A stretch of 64,000 nt of DNA, taken from an uncultured Spirochaetales bacterium. Lineage in GTDB: Bacteria > Spirochaetota > Spirochaetia > Sphaerochaetales > Sphaerochaetaceae. Where the stretch lies: NCBI GenBank assembly GCA_944393005.1, contig CALXYO010000002.1, forward strand, positions 186,001 through 250,000, read 5' to 3'. This document shows positions 43,602 through 51,873 of this stretch, one piece after another. The notes under the pieces are model-generated. The model had not been told where the DNA came from. It searched no databases and saw only the letters and a list, made by a program, of their open reading frames with translations. Numbering within the stretch: position 1 is the first letter of the stretch; every line of letters begins with the position of its first letter. Position numbers and translations under genes: made by a program.

Positions 43602-44612
43602 ATGAAAAAACTCATGACACTCGTACTTATGATGTTCACTATCCTGTTCACAGTTTCTGCACAGGGGGCAAAAGAGGCAGCGGCCGGTGATGATAGTCTG
43701 AAAATCGGAATTTCAAAGCTGATGGCACACCCCGCGCTGGATTCAATAGAGAATGCTATTATCGAATATATTACCGAAATCGGCATTAACGCTGAGTTTG
43801 AGACACAGAATGCAAACGGGGAAATCAGTACTGCAGCTTCGATAGCACAGCTTTTCAAGGATGGAGAAAAAGATATTGTCGTAGGTATAGCGACACCGAC
43901 TGCACAGGCTCTGGCCAATGTCTTTGATGATATTCCGGTGGTATATGCGACGGTGACTGATCCTGAGGAAGCAGGCCTCACAGGACTGCCAAACGTATGC
44001 GGTACATCTGACATGGTACCGGTCGCAGTGCATCTTGATCTCATTGAGGAGATCACCGGAGCTGAAACTGTCGGCATGGTATACACATCCGCAGAAGCCA
44101 ACGGCATAACCCTCATGGAAGCAATGAAAAGTGCCTGTGACGAAAAAGGAGTTGAACTTGTAACGGCATCGGTATCAAATTCGGCTGAAGTGAGACAGGC
44201 GGCAGAATCAATCATCAACAGAGTGGATGCGATGTACGTGGCAACAGACAACACAGTCATTTCAGCAATAACATCGCTTTCTGATGTATGCGCCGCTCAT
44301 TCCATACCTCTGTTCTCCGCTGATGTGACATCTGCATTCGGCACACAGGTCCTGCTTGCCGGAGGTTTTGACTACTACCAGTCAGGCCTTCTTACAGGGC
44401 AGGTCATTGAAAGGATACTGAACGGCGAGAGTCCTGAGGAAATCGGTGTGGTCTATCTTGAGAATCTTGAACTGTATATCAACATTGATGAAGCTGAGAG
44501 ACTCGGTATCACAATACCTGAATCAATATCCGCCGATGCGAAATACATCATCCGTAACGGACAGGAACTTGCTTTGTCAACTACCGCCGCCCGGAAGGGC
44601 ACCGGCTTGTAA
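43602..44612 (+). CDS. TrpX-type ABC substrate-binding protein, C-terminus altered by IS insertion
   Basis: The 336-residue exported protein has a signal peptide ending near VSAQGAKE and the ABC_sub_bind fold (LKIGISKLMAHPALDSIENAI, VVYATVTDPEEAGL, LFSADVTSAFGTQVLLAGGFDYYQSG), the family that includes tryptophan- and tyrosine-binding TrpX proteins. The last eleven or so codons (after GQELAL, from about 44577) lie inside the right end of the TnpB element, so the native C-terminus has been replaced. The permease and ATPase genes that normally follow are absent, so the protein is an orphan here. It may still fold, as the lost part is short. Confidence 0.85.
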   Translation: MKKLMTLVLMMFTILFTVSAQGAKEAAAGDDSLKIGISKLMAHPALDSIENAIIEYITEIGINAEFETQNANGEISTAASIAQLFKDGEKDIVVGIATPTAQALANVFDDIPVVYATVTDPEEAGLTGLPNVCGTSDMVPVAVHLDLIEEITGAETVGMVYTSAEANGITLMEAMKSACDEKGVELVTASVSNSAEVRQAAESIINRVDAMYVATDNTVISAITSLSDVCAAHSIPLFSADVTSAFGTQVLLAGGFDYYQSGLLTGQVIERILNGESPEEIGVVYLENLELYINIDEAERLGITIPESISADAKYIIRNGQELALSTTAARKGTGL

Positions 44613-44738
44613 CTGCCCGGCAGTACTGACGGCATCAAGCCTCCTGCCTTTGATTCCTGCAGTTTCCTCTTCAGACTTGCAGGTGGCGTTACATCGCGGG
44701 GTGGTTGACTGCACCCCATGACTGACAGAATATATCCC
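44576..44738 (-). ncRNA. Predicted omega (reRNA) scaffold at the right end of the TnpB element
   Basis: Downstream of tnpB on the minus strand the sequence folds into hairpins, the last being CCGGTGCCC-TTCC-GGGCGGCGG followed by TAGTTGAC, which ends at 44576. This layout matches the 3' end of TnpB guide RNAs, where the guide begins right after the element end. The guide would then be read from 44575 downwards, starting AAAGCAAGTTCCTGTC, which is the 3' part of the binding-protein gene (antisense). The 5' end of the RNA is not defined and may lie within tnpB. Confidence 0.6.
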
Positions 44739-45845
44739 TCAGCCAGTTTGTCTTATCTTATCCATTCCTCTCTTGTAGATATTCATCGCCGCTATCCTGT
44801 CATCATTTCCCTTATAACCGCACACAGGACAGGAATACAATCTCTCCCTTCTGTCTCTTGCCTTCTTATCCACATTAGAGCAATGAGGACATGTCTGTGA
44901 TGTATGCCTTGCATCTACATATATCACAGCATCCCCTGCAAGAGAGGCTTTGTATTCCAGTTTCTGCTGCAAGTCATAATAAGGCCATGACACACTTACA
45001 TAGCGGTCTTTCCTTCTCACCCTGCAGCTCGCATTCCTCACACCTGAGAGGTCTTCCAGAACAAAGGTAACTCCTCTTTCATTTTCGGCGACGAGTGTCT
45101 TTGCCAGCTGATGATTCACATCACTGACGTAGCGGTTCTCTCTCTTTCCGATTGCTTTCAGCCTTCTTCTGGATGATGGTGTGTTTCTTTTCTGCAGAGA
45201 CTGGCGCACTACCTTGAACTTCGCTCTCTTCTGTTTTACTTCCGTTCCCTTATAAAATCTTGTCTTCTTTCCGTCATATGTAACTGCCGTGTTTATTATT
45301 CCCCTGTCAATTCCGACAACCTTTCTCTCATCAAAGGCAAAGTCCGGACTGTTCAGTTTAACGGAAACATAAAGAAAAGCCCTGCCTTTCTTGAGAACAA
45401 GCTTTGCTCCTCCGAACACAGCATCCTTATTGATATACTTCTCAAATCCCTTTGAAGAAAATGAAACCTTTATTCTCTTCTCCAGAGTATTGAGAGAGAC
45501 AATTCCTTTATCAATATCAATTGACCAGTCCCTTCCTCTTACCTGATCACACTGAGGCAGGGAGAAGAAGACAGGCTTTTCAAGTTTTTTCCTCCTATCC
45601 TTTGTATATCTTGCCGCAACAGTTCTTGTCACAGAGATTGCCATCTGGGCTTTAAGGCCAAAGCTGTCTCTCAGTGTCACATAGCTGAGTTTCTGAAGAT
45701 TGACAGCATTGTATTCCCTTTCATGGAAGGCAAGAGAAGAAACATGATTACAGGCATCTCTGTAAGCACAAGAGACAGCTTCAAGGAGACTGAACTGTTC
45801 ATAACTTACATTTAACAAAAGCCTGGCTGTAATAACTGTTCCCAT
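44739..45845 (-). mobile_element. tnpB: IS200/IS605-type TnpB RNA-guided nuclease gene, apparently intact
   Basis: The 368-residue protein has the full RuvC triad: Asp in VVGIDRG (about 180), Glu in VLEDLSG (about 264) and Asp in GNDDRIAAMNI (about 348), plus the zinc finger CPHC/CPVC (319-342). TnpB is the ancestor of Cas12 and cuts DNA next to a target-adjacent motif with an RNA from the element end. No tnpA transposase is present, so this is a tnpB-only element that would need help to move. The promoter predicts a leaderless message. The left end, between 45882 and about 46007, could not be fixed. Confidence 0.92.
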
Positions 45846-45852
45846 ACTTAAG

Positions 45853-45881
45853 ATTATATTACAAAACGATTTATTTTACAA
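45853..45881 (-). promoter_or_regulatory. Leaderless promoter of tnpB
   Basis: Minus-strand TTGTAA (45876-45881), 17-nt spacer, perfect TATAAT (45853-45858), then 7 nt to the ATG at 45845. The remaining stretch to 46007 contains a short CTGCCG/CGGCAG hairpin (45963-45984) and no gene I can support. Confidence 0.65.
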
Positions 45882-46007
45882 TATAGCACACAGGGAAACT
45901 TAAGATTTCTGCTTTTTTCAGCTATTTTCTTTCCTTTACAGACATTGCAAAAACTCAATTCATCTGCCGCATTGAAAGACGGCAGCTTCCTTGCTTGGTA
46001 AATTGTG

Positions 46008-46045
46008 AAAAAAGAAAAGGGAGGCTGCCGGCACGGCAGTCTCCC
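46008..46045 (-). terminator. Strong terminator after ttdB
   Basis: Minus-strand 12-bp stem GGGAGACTGCCG / CGGCAGCCTCCC with a 3-nt loop (46019-46045, one G-U pair), followed by TTTTCTTTTTT. Confidence 0.9.
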
Positions 46046-46072
46046 GGAACAAACATAAAGTGAGAATGACAA

Positions 46073-46687
46073 TTACTTTATGAATTTCACATGCTTGCAG
46101 ATTTCCTCGTAGGCAGCTTCCTTTCTCTTGTTGTATTCGACCTTTCTCTCCTCGAACATATTGCGTCCGTCCGTGTCAATTGAGACAATGAGAGGACCGA
46201 ACTCCTTCACGCGGCATACCCACAGGGTCTCAGGCATACCGAGATCCCTCCACTGGGCATCCTCGATTTCCTCAACTTCGGTAGCGGCGAGAACTGCACA
46301 TCCTGCAGGGAACACACAGTGAAGAGCCTTGAATTCCTTGCAGCCTTTCTGTGTTCCTTCTCCCATGCCGCCTTTGCCGACAACAAGCTTGACACCTGTT
46401 TCCTTAATGAACTCATACTCGAATTTCTCCATCCTCATGCTGGTAGTGGGACCAACGGAAACCATCTGGAACTTATCGTTATCAAGCGGCTTGATGATCG
46501 GTCCTGCATGAAGGATGGCTCCGCCCCTGATATCAACAGGAAGAGGCATCTTCTCCTCAATGAGACGGCGATGTGCGACATCACGGCATGTTACGATATG
46601 TCCTGTAAGGTATATGATATCTCCGACATGAATATCTTTGAGATCTTCATCTCTGATTGGTGTGGTTAGAATCTTTTTCTCGCTCAT
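46073..46687 (-). CDS. ttdB: L(+)-tartrate dehydratase beta subunit
   Basis: With TtdA, dehydrates L-tartrate to oxaloacetate using an oxygen-sensitive 4Fe-4S cluster. The 204-residue protein resembles E. coli TtdB along its whole length as I recall it: KKILTTPI start, [50 protein letters not shown] and [18 protein letters not shown]. Class I two-subunit fumarases share the fold, so fumarase activity is the alternative. It overlaps ttdA by 4 nt and is followed by a strong terminator. Confidence 0.9.
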   Translation of the reverse strand: MSEKKILTTPIRDEDLKDIHVGDIIYLTGHIVTCRDVAHRRLIEEKMPLPVDIRGGAILHAGPIIKPLDNDKFQMVSVGPTTSMRMEKFEYEFIKETGVKLVVGKGGMGEGTQKGCKEFKALHCVFPAGCAVLAATEVEEIEDAQWRDLGMPETLWVCRVKEFGPLIVSIDTDGRNMFEERKVEYNKRKEAAYEEICKHVKFIK

Positions 46688-47583
46688 AATGTGACTCCTG
46701 AATGTGTGGTGATCTCATAATTGAGGTCTTTGTCGAAAATGATATGACCACGGCGGTGCGACCAGCAGCCAACGTTCACGGCGACACCGATTGTGGATGG
46801 ATGACGTGCCGTATTCTCAATATTGACACCCATGACAGACATCTTGCCGCCCATGCCCTGAGGTCCAAGTCCGATTGAATTGATGCCGTCCTCAAGAAGC
46901 TTCTCCATCTCGGCCGCCCTTTCATTGCTGTTATGGCTTCCGATAGGTCTCATAAGAGCCTTCTTGGAAAGGAGCGCCGCAGTCTCCACGCTTGTTGCGA
47001 CACCAACACCGACAAGCAGAGGAGGACATGCATTGAGGCCGTAGCTTGTCATGACATCAAGAACGAACCTGGTCACTCCTTCATACCCCATGCCGGGCAT
47101 CAGGACTCCTGCCTTGCCGGGAAGCGTGCATCCTCCTCCTGCCATGTATGTGTATATCTCAACCTTGTCTGAATTAGGGACGATGTCCCAGAAAACGGTC
47201 GGCGTTCCCTTTCCTACATTGCGTCCGGTGTTGTACTCATCGAAAGTCTCAACACTGTTGTGTCTCAGAGGCATTGAGAATGTGGATTCAACGACAGCAT
47301 CCTTGAGAAGGCTTTCAAGCTCATCAATGAGGGGGAATTTTGTTCCGCACTTAACCCAGAACTGGAGAACACCTGTATCCTGGCAGCAAGGGCGGTTGAG
47401 GTCCCATGCAAGCTGCTGGTTTTTCGCCATAGTATCATAAATGGTGCTTGCAAGGTCCCCTGTTTCGACTTTCCTGAGCTCTGCGAGTTTCTTCTCGACA
47501 TCATCAGGAAGCTTCTTTGAGACATATGAGATGAATGATGCCATGAGATGAGTCATCTTCTCTCTTTCATTTTTGTTTTCCAT
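46684..47583 (-). CDS. ttdA: L(+)-tartrate dehydratase alpha subunit
   Basis: The 299-residue catalytic subunit has the cluster cysteines in NRPCCQDTG (about residue 63), the [17 protein letters not shown] motif, the [17 protein letters not shown] motif and GCWSHRRG near the end. The N-terminal part ([17 protein letters not shown]) is closer to TtdA than to fumarase alpha subunits in my recollection. The start follows a GAGG site. It lies 22 nt downstream of an anion permease gene, supporting uptake and dehydration of tartrate or a related dicarboxylate. Confidence 0.9.
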   Translation of the reverse strand: MENKNEREKMTHLMASFISYVSKKLPDDVEKKLAELRKVETGDLASTIYDTMAKNQQLAWDLNRPCCQDTGVLQFWVKCGTKFPLIDELESLLKDAVVESTFSMPLRHNSVETFDEYNTGRNVGKGTPTVFWDIVPNSDKVEIYTYMAGGGCTLPGKAGVLMPGMGYEGVTRFVLDVMTSYGLNACPPLLVGVGVATSVETAALLSKKALMRPIGSHNSNERAAEMEKLLEDGINSIGLGPQGMGGKMSVMGVNIENTARHPSTIGVAVNVGCWSHRRGHIIFDKDLNYEITTHSGVTL

Positions 47584-47605
47584 ATACTGAACCTCACTTA
47601 TTTAA

Positions 47606-48880
47606 TCAACCCGGAAAGAACGGGAAGAAGATCGGAAGAAGAATCATGTTGACAATGATAGCTATTACGATCAGAAGAAGACCGGCTTTCACATAATCCA
47701 TGAACCGGTAACCGCCGGCACCGATGACCATCGTATTGGCAGGCATGCCGATAGGTGTTGCGTATGCGCAGCTTCCGCCGATTACTGTTGCCATGAGAAC
47801 GGCCTTCGGATCCGCGCCGAGCTCAGTTGCAATGCTGAGTGCGATCGGAACGAGCAGTGCTGTAGTCGCTGTATTGCTCATGAAGTTCGTGAGGACACAT
47901 GCGACCATGAAGATCACGAATGTCAGAACAAGAGGAGACGGGTTGGAACCGCACAGTCCTATGATCGCATCTGCAACCATGGCACCGGCACCTGAAGTCT
48001 CAAGAGCCTCTGCAAGGGCAAGTGTGCCGCCGAAGAGGAAGATTGTCTGCATGTCTATGCTCTTGTATGCCTGCTTTTCTGTCATGACACCGGTAAGGAC
48101 AAGGAGGATTGCGCCGATACATCCGGAAACATAAAGAGGAATGCCGATGAAATCTTCAAAGATCATGGCAAGAACCGTCAGGACGAGAATTATGAGGCTG
48201 GCCCACTGTTTCCATGCAGGTACTTCTTTATCCTGAGGCTTTTCATCAAAGATGGTATCGCTTGGGACACATTTTGAAGCATCAGGAAGCAGCTTGTAGC
48301 CGAAAAGTGCGAAATACACGATACCGCAGATGAGAAGCGGAAGTCCTGTGCATGCGTATTCAAAGAAGCCGAATTCAAGGCCGATGCTCTGCAGGGCGCT
48401 CTGTGCGATCATGTTGCCGGGGGCTCCGATGAGAGAGAGGTTTCCACCCATTGCCGCGGCAAAAACGAGAGGAAGCAGAAGCCTTGATCTTGAATAGCCG
48501 GATTTTGATGCGATGCCGATCACAACCGGGATCAGCACGGCTGCAGTTCCCGTGTTGGAAAGGAAACCGCTCATCAGGCCGGTAACAAGCATGACGGCGA
48601 CAATCGTCTGTCTCTCGCTTTTCGCGAACTTCGTGACAAGTCCGCCGACCTTGTCAGCCATGCCGGTCTCGAAGAAAGCTCCTCCGACAATGAACATCGC
48701 TACAAACAGAATGACATTCGTATCGACAAAGCCTGAGAACGCGGCAGCCGGTTCAAGGACACCGGTTAGCACAAGACCGATACATACGATCATGCTGGTA
48801 AGTGCCAGAGGAAGCTTTTCCCATACGAACATCACTACTGCGAAAACCAGGAAAATAAGGGTGATTACAGCAGAACTCAT
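47606..48880 (-). CDS. SLC13/CitT-type anion permease, probable tartrate or dicarboxylate carrier
   Basis: The 424-residue carrier has about eleven membrane segments arranged as two repeats, with the paired motifs LSNTGTAAVLIPVVIG (about residue 108) and FMSNTATTALLVPIALS (about residue 340) that form the substrate site in the SLC13/DASS group. As first gene of the ttd operon it most likely imports tartrate or a related acid. A TAGGAGG site precedes the ATG. The promoter region holds two palindromes and a GntR-like site. Confidence 0.9.
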   Translation of the reverse strand: MSSAVITLIFLVFAVVMFVWEKLPLALTSMIVCIGLVLTGVLEPAAAFSGFVDTNVILFVAMFIVGGAFFETGMADKVGGLVTKFAKSERQTIVAVMLVTGLMSGFLSNTGTAAVLIPVVIGIASKSGYSRSRLLLPLVFAAAMGGNLSLIGAPGNMIAQSALQSIGLEFGFFEYACTGLPLLICGIVYFALFGYKLLPDASKCVPSDTIFDEKPQDKEVPAWKQWASLIILVLTVLAMIFEDFIGIPLYVSGCIGAILLVLTGVMTEKQAYKSIDMQTIFLFGGTLALAEALETSGAGAMVADAIIGLCGSNPSPLVLTFVIFMVACVLTNFMSNTATTALLVPIALSIATELGADPKAVLMATVIGGSCAYATPIGMPANTMVIGAGGYRFMDYVKAGLLLIVIAIIVNMILLPIFFPFFPG

Positions 48881-48898
48881 TTAAACCTCCTAAGTTAA

Positions 48899-48942
48899 AT
48901 ATCTGATTTCTGATATTGTATCCATTTATGATCATAAACCAA
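48899..48942 (-). promoter_or_regulatory. ttd promoter with palindrome and GntR-like operator
   Basis: Minus-strand TTGGTT (48937-48942), 16-nt spacer, TACAAT (48915-48920). TTTATGATCATAAA (48925-48938) is a perfect palindrome in the spacer. ATTGTATCCATT (48915-48926) resembles the TTGTATACAA-type site of FadR-group GntR regulators and recurs at 50823. ATATC-N8-GATAT (48899-48916) is a further repeat. Confidence 0.6.
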
Positions 48943-48978
48943 TCTTCAAGGATGTCAAGAAAAAAAACAAAAATTTTT

Positions 48979-49635
48979 TCAGCTGTTTTCCGACAGATGT
49001 GTCAGCATGCTCTCCATGCTCCTGTCAATGTGTCGGTGCATTAGCTTGTATGCACCATCTCCGTCCTTTGCCTCTATTCTGTGGAAAATTTCTATGTGCT
49101 CTGTAATTGAGACTCTTGCATAATCCTCCACACTGACCCTTGCACCGAGGGAAAGACCGTTCCAGAGATTTGAAACCATTGTTCTCAGCTTGTCATTGCC
49201 GCACAAATTCCATATTGCAAGATGGAAAGCCTGATTCAGATCAGCATATGAAGAATAGTCTCCATTCTCTATCAGGTTACCTGATTTCGTCACAATGAGC
49301 TCAATTGAGGAAATGTCATCTGCATTCAGTGCACACAGCCTGGCAGCTTCAGCCTCCAGAACTGCACGCACGCCGAAATGATCCCTTACCCATTTCTCAT
49401 TCATCCCGATCACTATCGCACCCTTGTTGGGACGCAGTTTTATGAGCCCCTCCTGGGAAAGCATCTGGTAAGCTTCCCTTACGGGTGTTGCGGAGATTCC
49501 GAGCATGGAAGCAACCTTGTCAATGCTGAGTTCATCTCCCTTCCTGAACTCCTGACTCATTATGGCTTTTCTCAAAGCGGAGGCCACGCGCTCCCTTGCT
49601 GGAAGCATTTCAATTGGTCTGAGATTACTGAGCAA
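48979..49635 (-). CDS. GntR-family regulator (FCD type)
   Basis: The 218-residue protein has a GntR winged helix (IDKVASMLGISATPVREAYQMLSQEGLI, about residues 42-69) and an FCD effector domain (LEAEAARLCAL, LNQAFHLAIWNLCGN, HIEIFHRIEAKDGDGAYKLMHRHI) with the metal-binding Asp/His set. The start is a TTG at 49635 that overlaps the upstream GntR gene by 11 nt and follows GGAGGTGG; a downstream ATG at 49608 is the alternative. It probably controls the tartrate operon at 48880. Confidence 0.9.
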   Translation of the reverse strand: MLSNLRPIEMLPARERVASALRKAIMSQEFRKGDELSIDKVASMLGISATPVREAYQMLSQEGLIKLRPNKGAIVIGMNEKWVRDHFGVRAVLEAEAARLCALNADDISSIELIVTKSGNLIENGDYSSYADLNQAFHLAIWNLCGNDKLRTMVSNLWNGLSLGARVSVEDYARVSITEHIEIFHRIEAKDGDGAYKLMHRHIDRSMESMLTHLSENS

Positions 49636-50191
49636 ATTCCACCTCCAGTACAGAAGTTATCATCTGAAGATATTCCCCCTGAAGCAGAAGGGCAGCTTCA
49701 GCCTTCTTGCCTTCATCAATCAGCAGCGAGATCTTTTTCAGCAGTGCTGACCTGTCGGGACTTCTGTGTTTTTCAAAGAAATATGAGGTATAGCCTTTCA
49801 GCGATGATGAACACACCGCTTTTATAAGAGGATCCCCGCTTGATGAAAGAAGCGCTTCATGCCAGCTTCTCTCATCACTACTGCCATTATGAGTCTTCAT
49901 ATAATCCATTGCCATGCAGTCACACATGATGAGGTGACGGAAATACACAAGTGCCCTGTCATGATTAATCCCGTTCACAGCAATGTGCCTGTTCGCAAGG
50001 CGTGTAAGCAGTCCTTCTTCCGTTAGGACAAGGAAAGCCTCCCTTACCGGCATGCGGGACAGACAGAGACTGTCTGCAACCTCATTCTGCGTGATCTCCT
50101 GCCCGTCATCCAGCTGGCGGGAGAAAATAAGCTCTCTCAGCTGCTGTGCTATCGCTTCCTTTGTTGTGGCATTACTCAGTTTTTCCATCAT
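49625..50191 (-). CDS. Second GntR-family regulator (divergent effector domain)
   Basis: The 188-residue protein has a GntR winged helix (ITQNEVADSLCLSRMPVREAFLVLTEEGLL, about residues 32-61) followed by a short, all-helical effector half that keeps only parts of the FCD pattern, so it may have lost the usual metal site. It is transcribed between DUF1847 and the first GntR, overlapping both (20 nt and 11 nt). Two GntR genes in tandem suggest a pair that acts together or as a heterodimer (inference). Confidence 0.88.
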   Translation of the reverse strand: MMEKLSNATTKEAIAQQLRELIFSRQLDDGQEITQNEVADSLCLSRMPVREAFLVLTEEGLLTRLANRHIAVNGINHDRALVYFRHLIMCDCMAMDYMKTHNGSSDERSWHEALLSSSGDPLIKAVCSSSLKGYTSYFFEKHRSPDRSALLKKISLLIDEGKKAEAALLLQGEYLQMITSVLEVEFAQ

Positions 50192-50813
50192 CCATCCTCA
50201 GACGTGTTTTGAAATAGCCTTCACTGTTATAGACAGCAGCCAGAGGATTATGCCCCGTAACTCTGTCTTTCACAGCCAGCACAGTGGTCATTGTGTGAGT
50301 GTATTTGAAGAACAGGCTGTCATGTCCAACGCAAAGCCCCAGCACAATATTGAACTCAGTCCCGGCTTTCTCAAGGGCCTTTGCCTGGGCCACCGGGTTG
50401 CACATCGGCTCATATTCACAGGGATGCACCTTATGGACAATTCCAGCTTTATCCTTGTCGATTCCGCCTGTCTTGCAGATAACGCTTATGACATCAAATC
50501 CGTTTTCCTTCAGGATTTTCGCCACTGTCCTGGCTTCATTCCTCAGTCCCCTGCAGAACGCAAGACCTATCCTGTGATAATTCATCCTGAATGAGAATTC
50601 CATGATCTCCCTCAGCCTTGTCCACTGACAATAGCCAAGAGCCTCGATCTCACTGCTCGTTATATAAAATTTTCTGTTCTCTTCTTTCGAATATTCAGCA
50701 AATGAAGACTCAATGAGGTCCTTATCCCTCATTGGACATGACGGAGGAAGCTCTCCCTTCACTTCCTTGCTGCATTCATAATGCGTGCATTGTGCACAAT
50801 AATAGTTGGTCAT
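50172..50813 (-). CDS. DUF1847 cysteine-rich protein
   Basis: The 213-residue protein matches the DUF1847 family of anaerobes, with a metal-binding start CAQCTHYEC followed by another cysteine in PSCPM, the CQWTRLREIMEF and GLAFCRGLRNEA motifs, a conserved HPCEYEPMCNP segment and LGLCVGHDSLFF. The role is unknown; the family is often next to redox enzymes. It leads an operon with two GntR genes. The ATG at 50811-50813 fits a leaderless promoter; the longer frame from 50852 overlaps that promoter. Confidence 0.85.
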   Translation of the reverse strand: MTNYYCAQCTHYECSKEVKGELPPSCPMRDKDLIESSFAEYSKEENRKFYITSSEIEALGYCQWTRLREIMEFSFRMNYHRIGLAFCRGLRNEARTVAKILKENGFDVISVICKTGGIDKDKAGIVHKVHPCEYEPMCNPVAQAKALEKAGTEFNIVLGLCVGHDSLFFKYTHTMTTVLAVKDRVTGHNPLAAVYNSEGYFKTRLRMDDGKTE

Positions 50814-50820
50814 AAATAAA

Positions 50821-50849
50821 ATAATGTATCCATTGTTACCACTTGTCAA
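50821..50849 (-). promoter_or_regulatory. Leaderless promoter of DUF1847-GntR operon with GntR-like site
   Basis: Minus-strand TTGACA (50844-50849), 17-nt spacer, CATTAT (50821-50826), then 7 nt to the ATG at 50813. AATGTATCCATT (50823-50834) overlaps the -10 box and matches the ttd promoter site at 11 of 12 positions. Confidence 0.6.
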
Positions 50850-50998
50850 CAAAGAACAGACTGTAATTACCGGTTAACGCCTCGGATTTCTTTCCTGACG
50901 CTGCCAATTTCATCAAGACTCATACCCTTCTTCCCTGAGTCTCAAGAATGCATCAAATCAATTGTTTTCCAAAGGTATGTGTCTTTTACATGACTTGC

Positions 50999-51340
50999 TT
51001 ACAAAATTTTCCCCTGCTTCCTTATGAATGCTCTGTCTCTGTCATTCATGTCATCACTCACATAGCGCTCAGCCTTCATATGAAGATCATACTTATCCCT
51101 GAGGAAGGCAACCTTCTTCATCAGATCAGATGCATGGTAGTCATCAAGAGCCTGCTGGCTCTCCCATGTATCTATGAGAAGGACGGTCTCATCATCAGAC
51201 AGACTGATGAAATAGTCATACCTCAGACATCCAGGAAGTTTCCTTATTTCATTGACAGTCCCGGTTTCACACATTTCCTTCACAAAGGCCTTTGCACTGC
51301 CGTCATGACCGGTATAGTAGAGATTCATCGAAAAACTCAT
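50999..51340 (-). CDS. Antibiotic-biosynthesis-monooxygenase (ABM) domain protein
   Basis: The 113-residue protein has an ABM/YgiN-like ferredoxin fold: YDYFISLSDDETVLLIDTWESQQALDDYHAS contains the conserved Trp and the helix following it. Members are quinol monooxygenases, haem-degrading enzymes or unknown. The N-terminal part differs from the short classical members. It starts after GAGGTGATGC and is 8 nt beyond a flavodoxin gene, so the two probably act together in a small redox step. Confidence 0.8.
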   Translation of the reverse strand: MSFSMNLYYTGHDGSAKAFVKEMCETGTVNEIRKLPGCLRYDYFISLSDDETVLLIDTWESQQALDDYHASDLMKKVAFLRDKYDLHMKAERYVSDDMNDRDRAFIRKQGKIL

Positions 51341-51348
51341 GCATCACC

Positions 51349-51798
51349 TCAGATTATGTCGCTTTCAACCTTTCCCTTAAGAAGCTTTCCACCTCTAATA
51401 TCAAGGGAAGGATAATTCTTCTTCATATCATTGAGGGCGTAATCAATACCGCTTCCGCCGCTCGTGGCGAAGATATAAACCGGCCTGCCTTCAAGATGTG
51501 CACTTTCGATGAATGTGTTTACCGGACGCGGTGCGACACCCCACCAGACAGGAAATCCAATATAGACCATATCGTAAGAAGACACATCAGGAACGCTTTT
51601 AGCAAGTGCCGGACGCGAGGAGGGGTCCATCATTTCCAGCGAACTGCGGCTCTGCTTGTTCCTCCAGTCAAGATCTTCCCTGCTGTACGGCTTCTCTGGT
51701 CTGATCTCATAAAGATCCGCACCAGTGAGAGAAGCAAGCTGCTCTGCTGCACGTTTTGTCACTCCGCTTACCGAGAAATATGCAATAAGTTTTTCCAT
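51349..51798 (-). CDS. Flavodoxin family protein
   Basis: The 149-residue protein begins EKLIAYFSVSGVTKRAAEQLA, the FMN phosphate loop of flavodoxins, and has the later YIGFPVWWGVAP and FATSGGSGID flavin contacts. It carries electrons or reduces quinones. The ATG at 51796-51798 matches the family start and follows GGGGGA; an ATG five codons upstream is possible. It is the first gene of a two-gene operon with the ABM protein. Confidence 0.9.
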   Translation of the reverse strand: MEKLIAYFSVSGVTKRAAEQLASLTGADLYEIRPEKPYSREDLDWRNKQSRSSLEMMDPSSRPALAKSVPDVSSYDMVYIGFPVWWGVAPRPVNTFIESAHLEGRPVYIFATSGGSGIDYALNDMKKNYPSLDIRGGKLLKGKVESDII

Positions 51799-51873
51799 CT
51801 TCTTTTCCCCCATTCATTCTGACATACTGTCAGTAATATAATTACCTCAGACCGGGCCGTCAACATAATTGTT

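Noticed and set aside
45854..46072. A 72-codon frame between ttdB and tnpB
   Set aside because: It runs through the ttdB terminator and the tnpB promoter and has no ribosome-binding site.
46073..47583. Two-subunit class I fumarase
   Set aside because: Possible, but both subunits match TtdA/TtdB more closely as recalled, and an anion permease with GntR regulators fits substrate catabolism.
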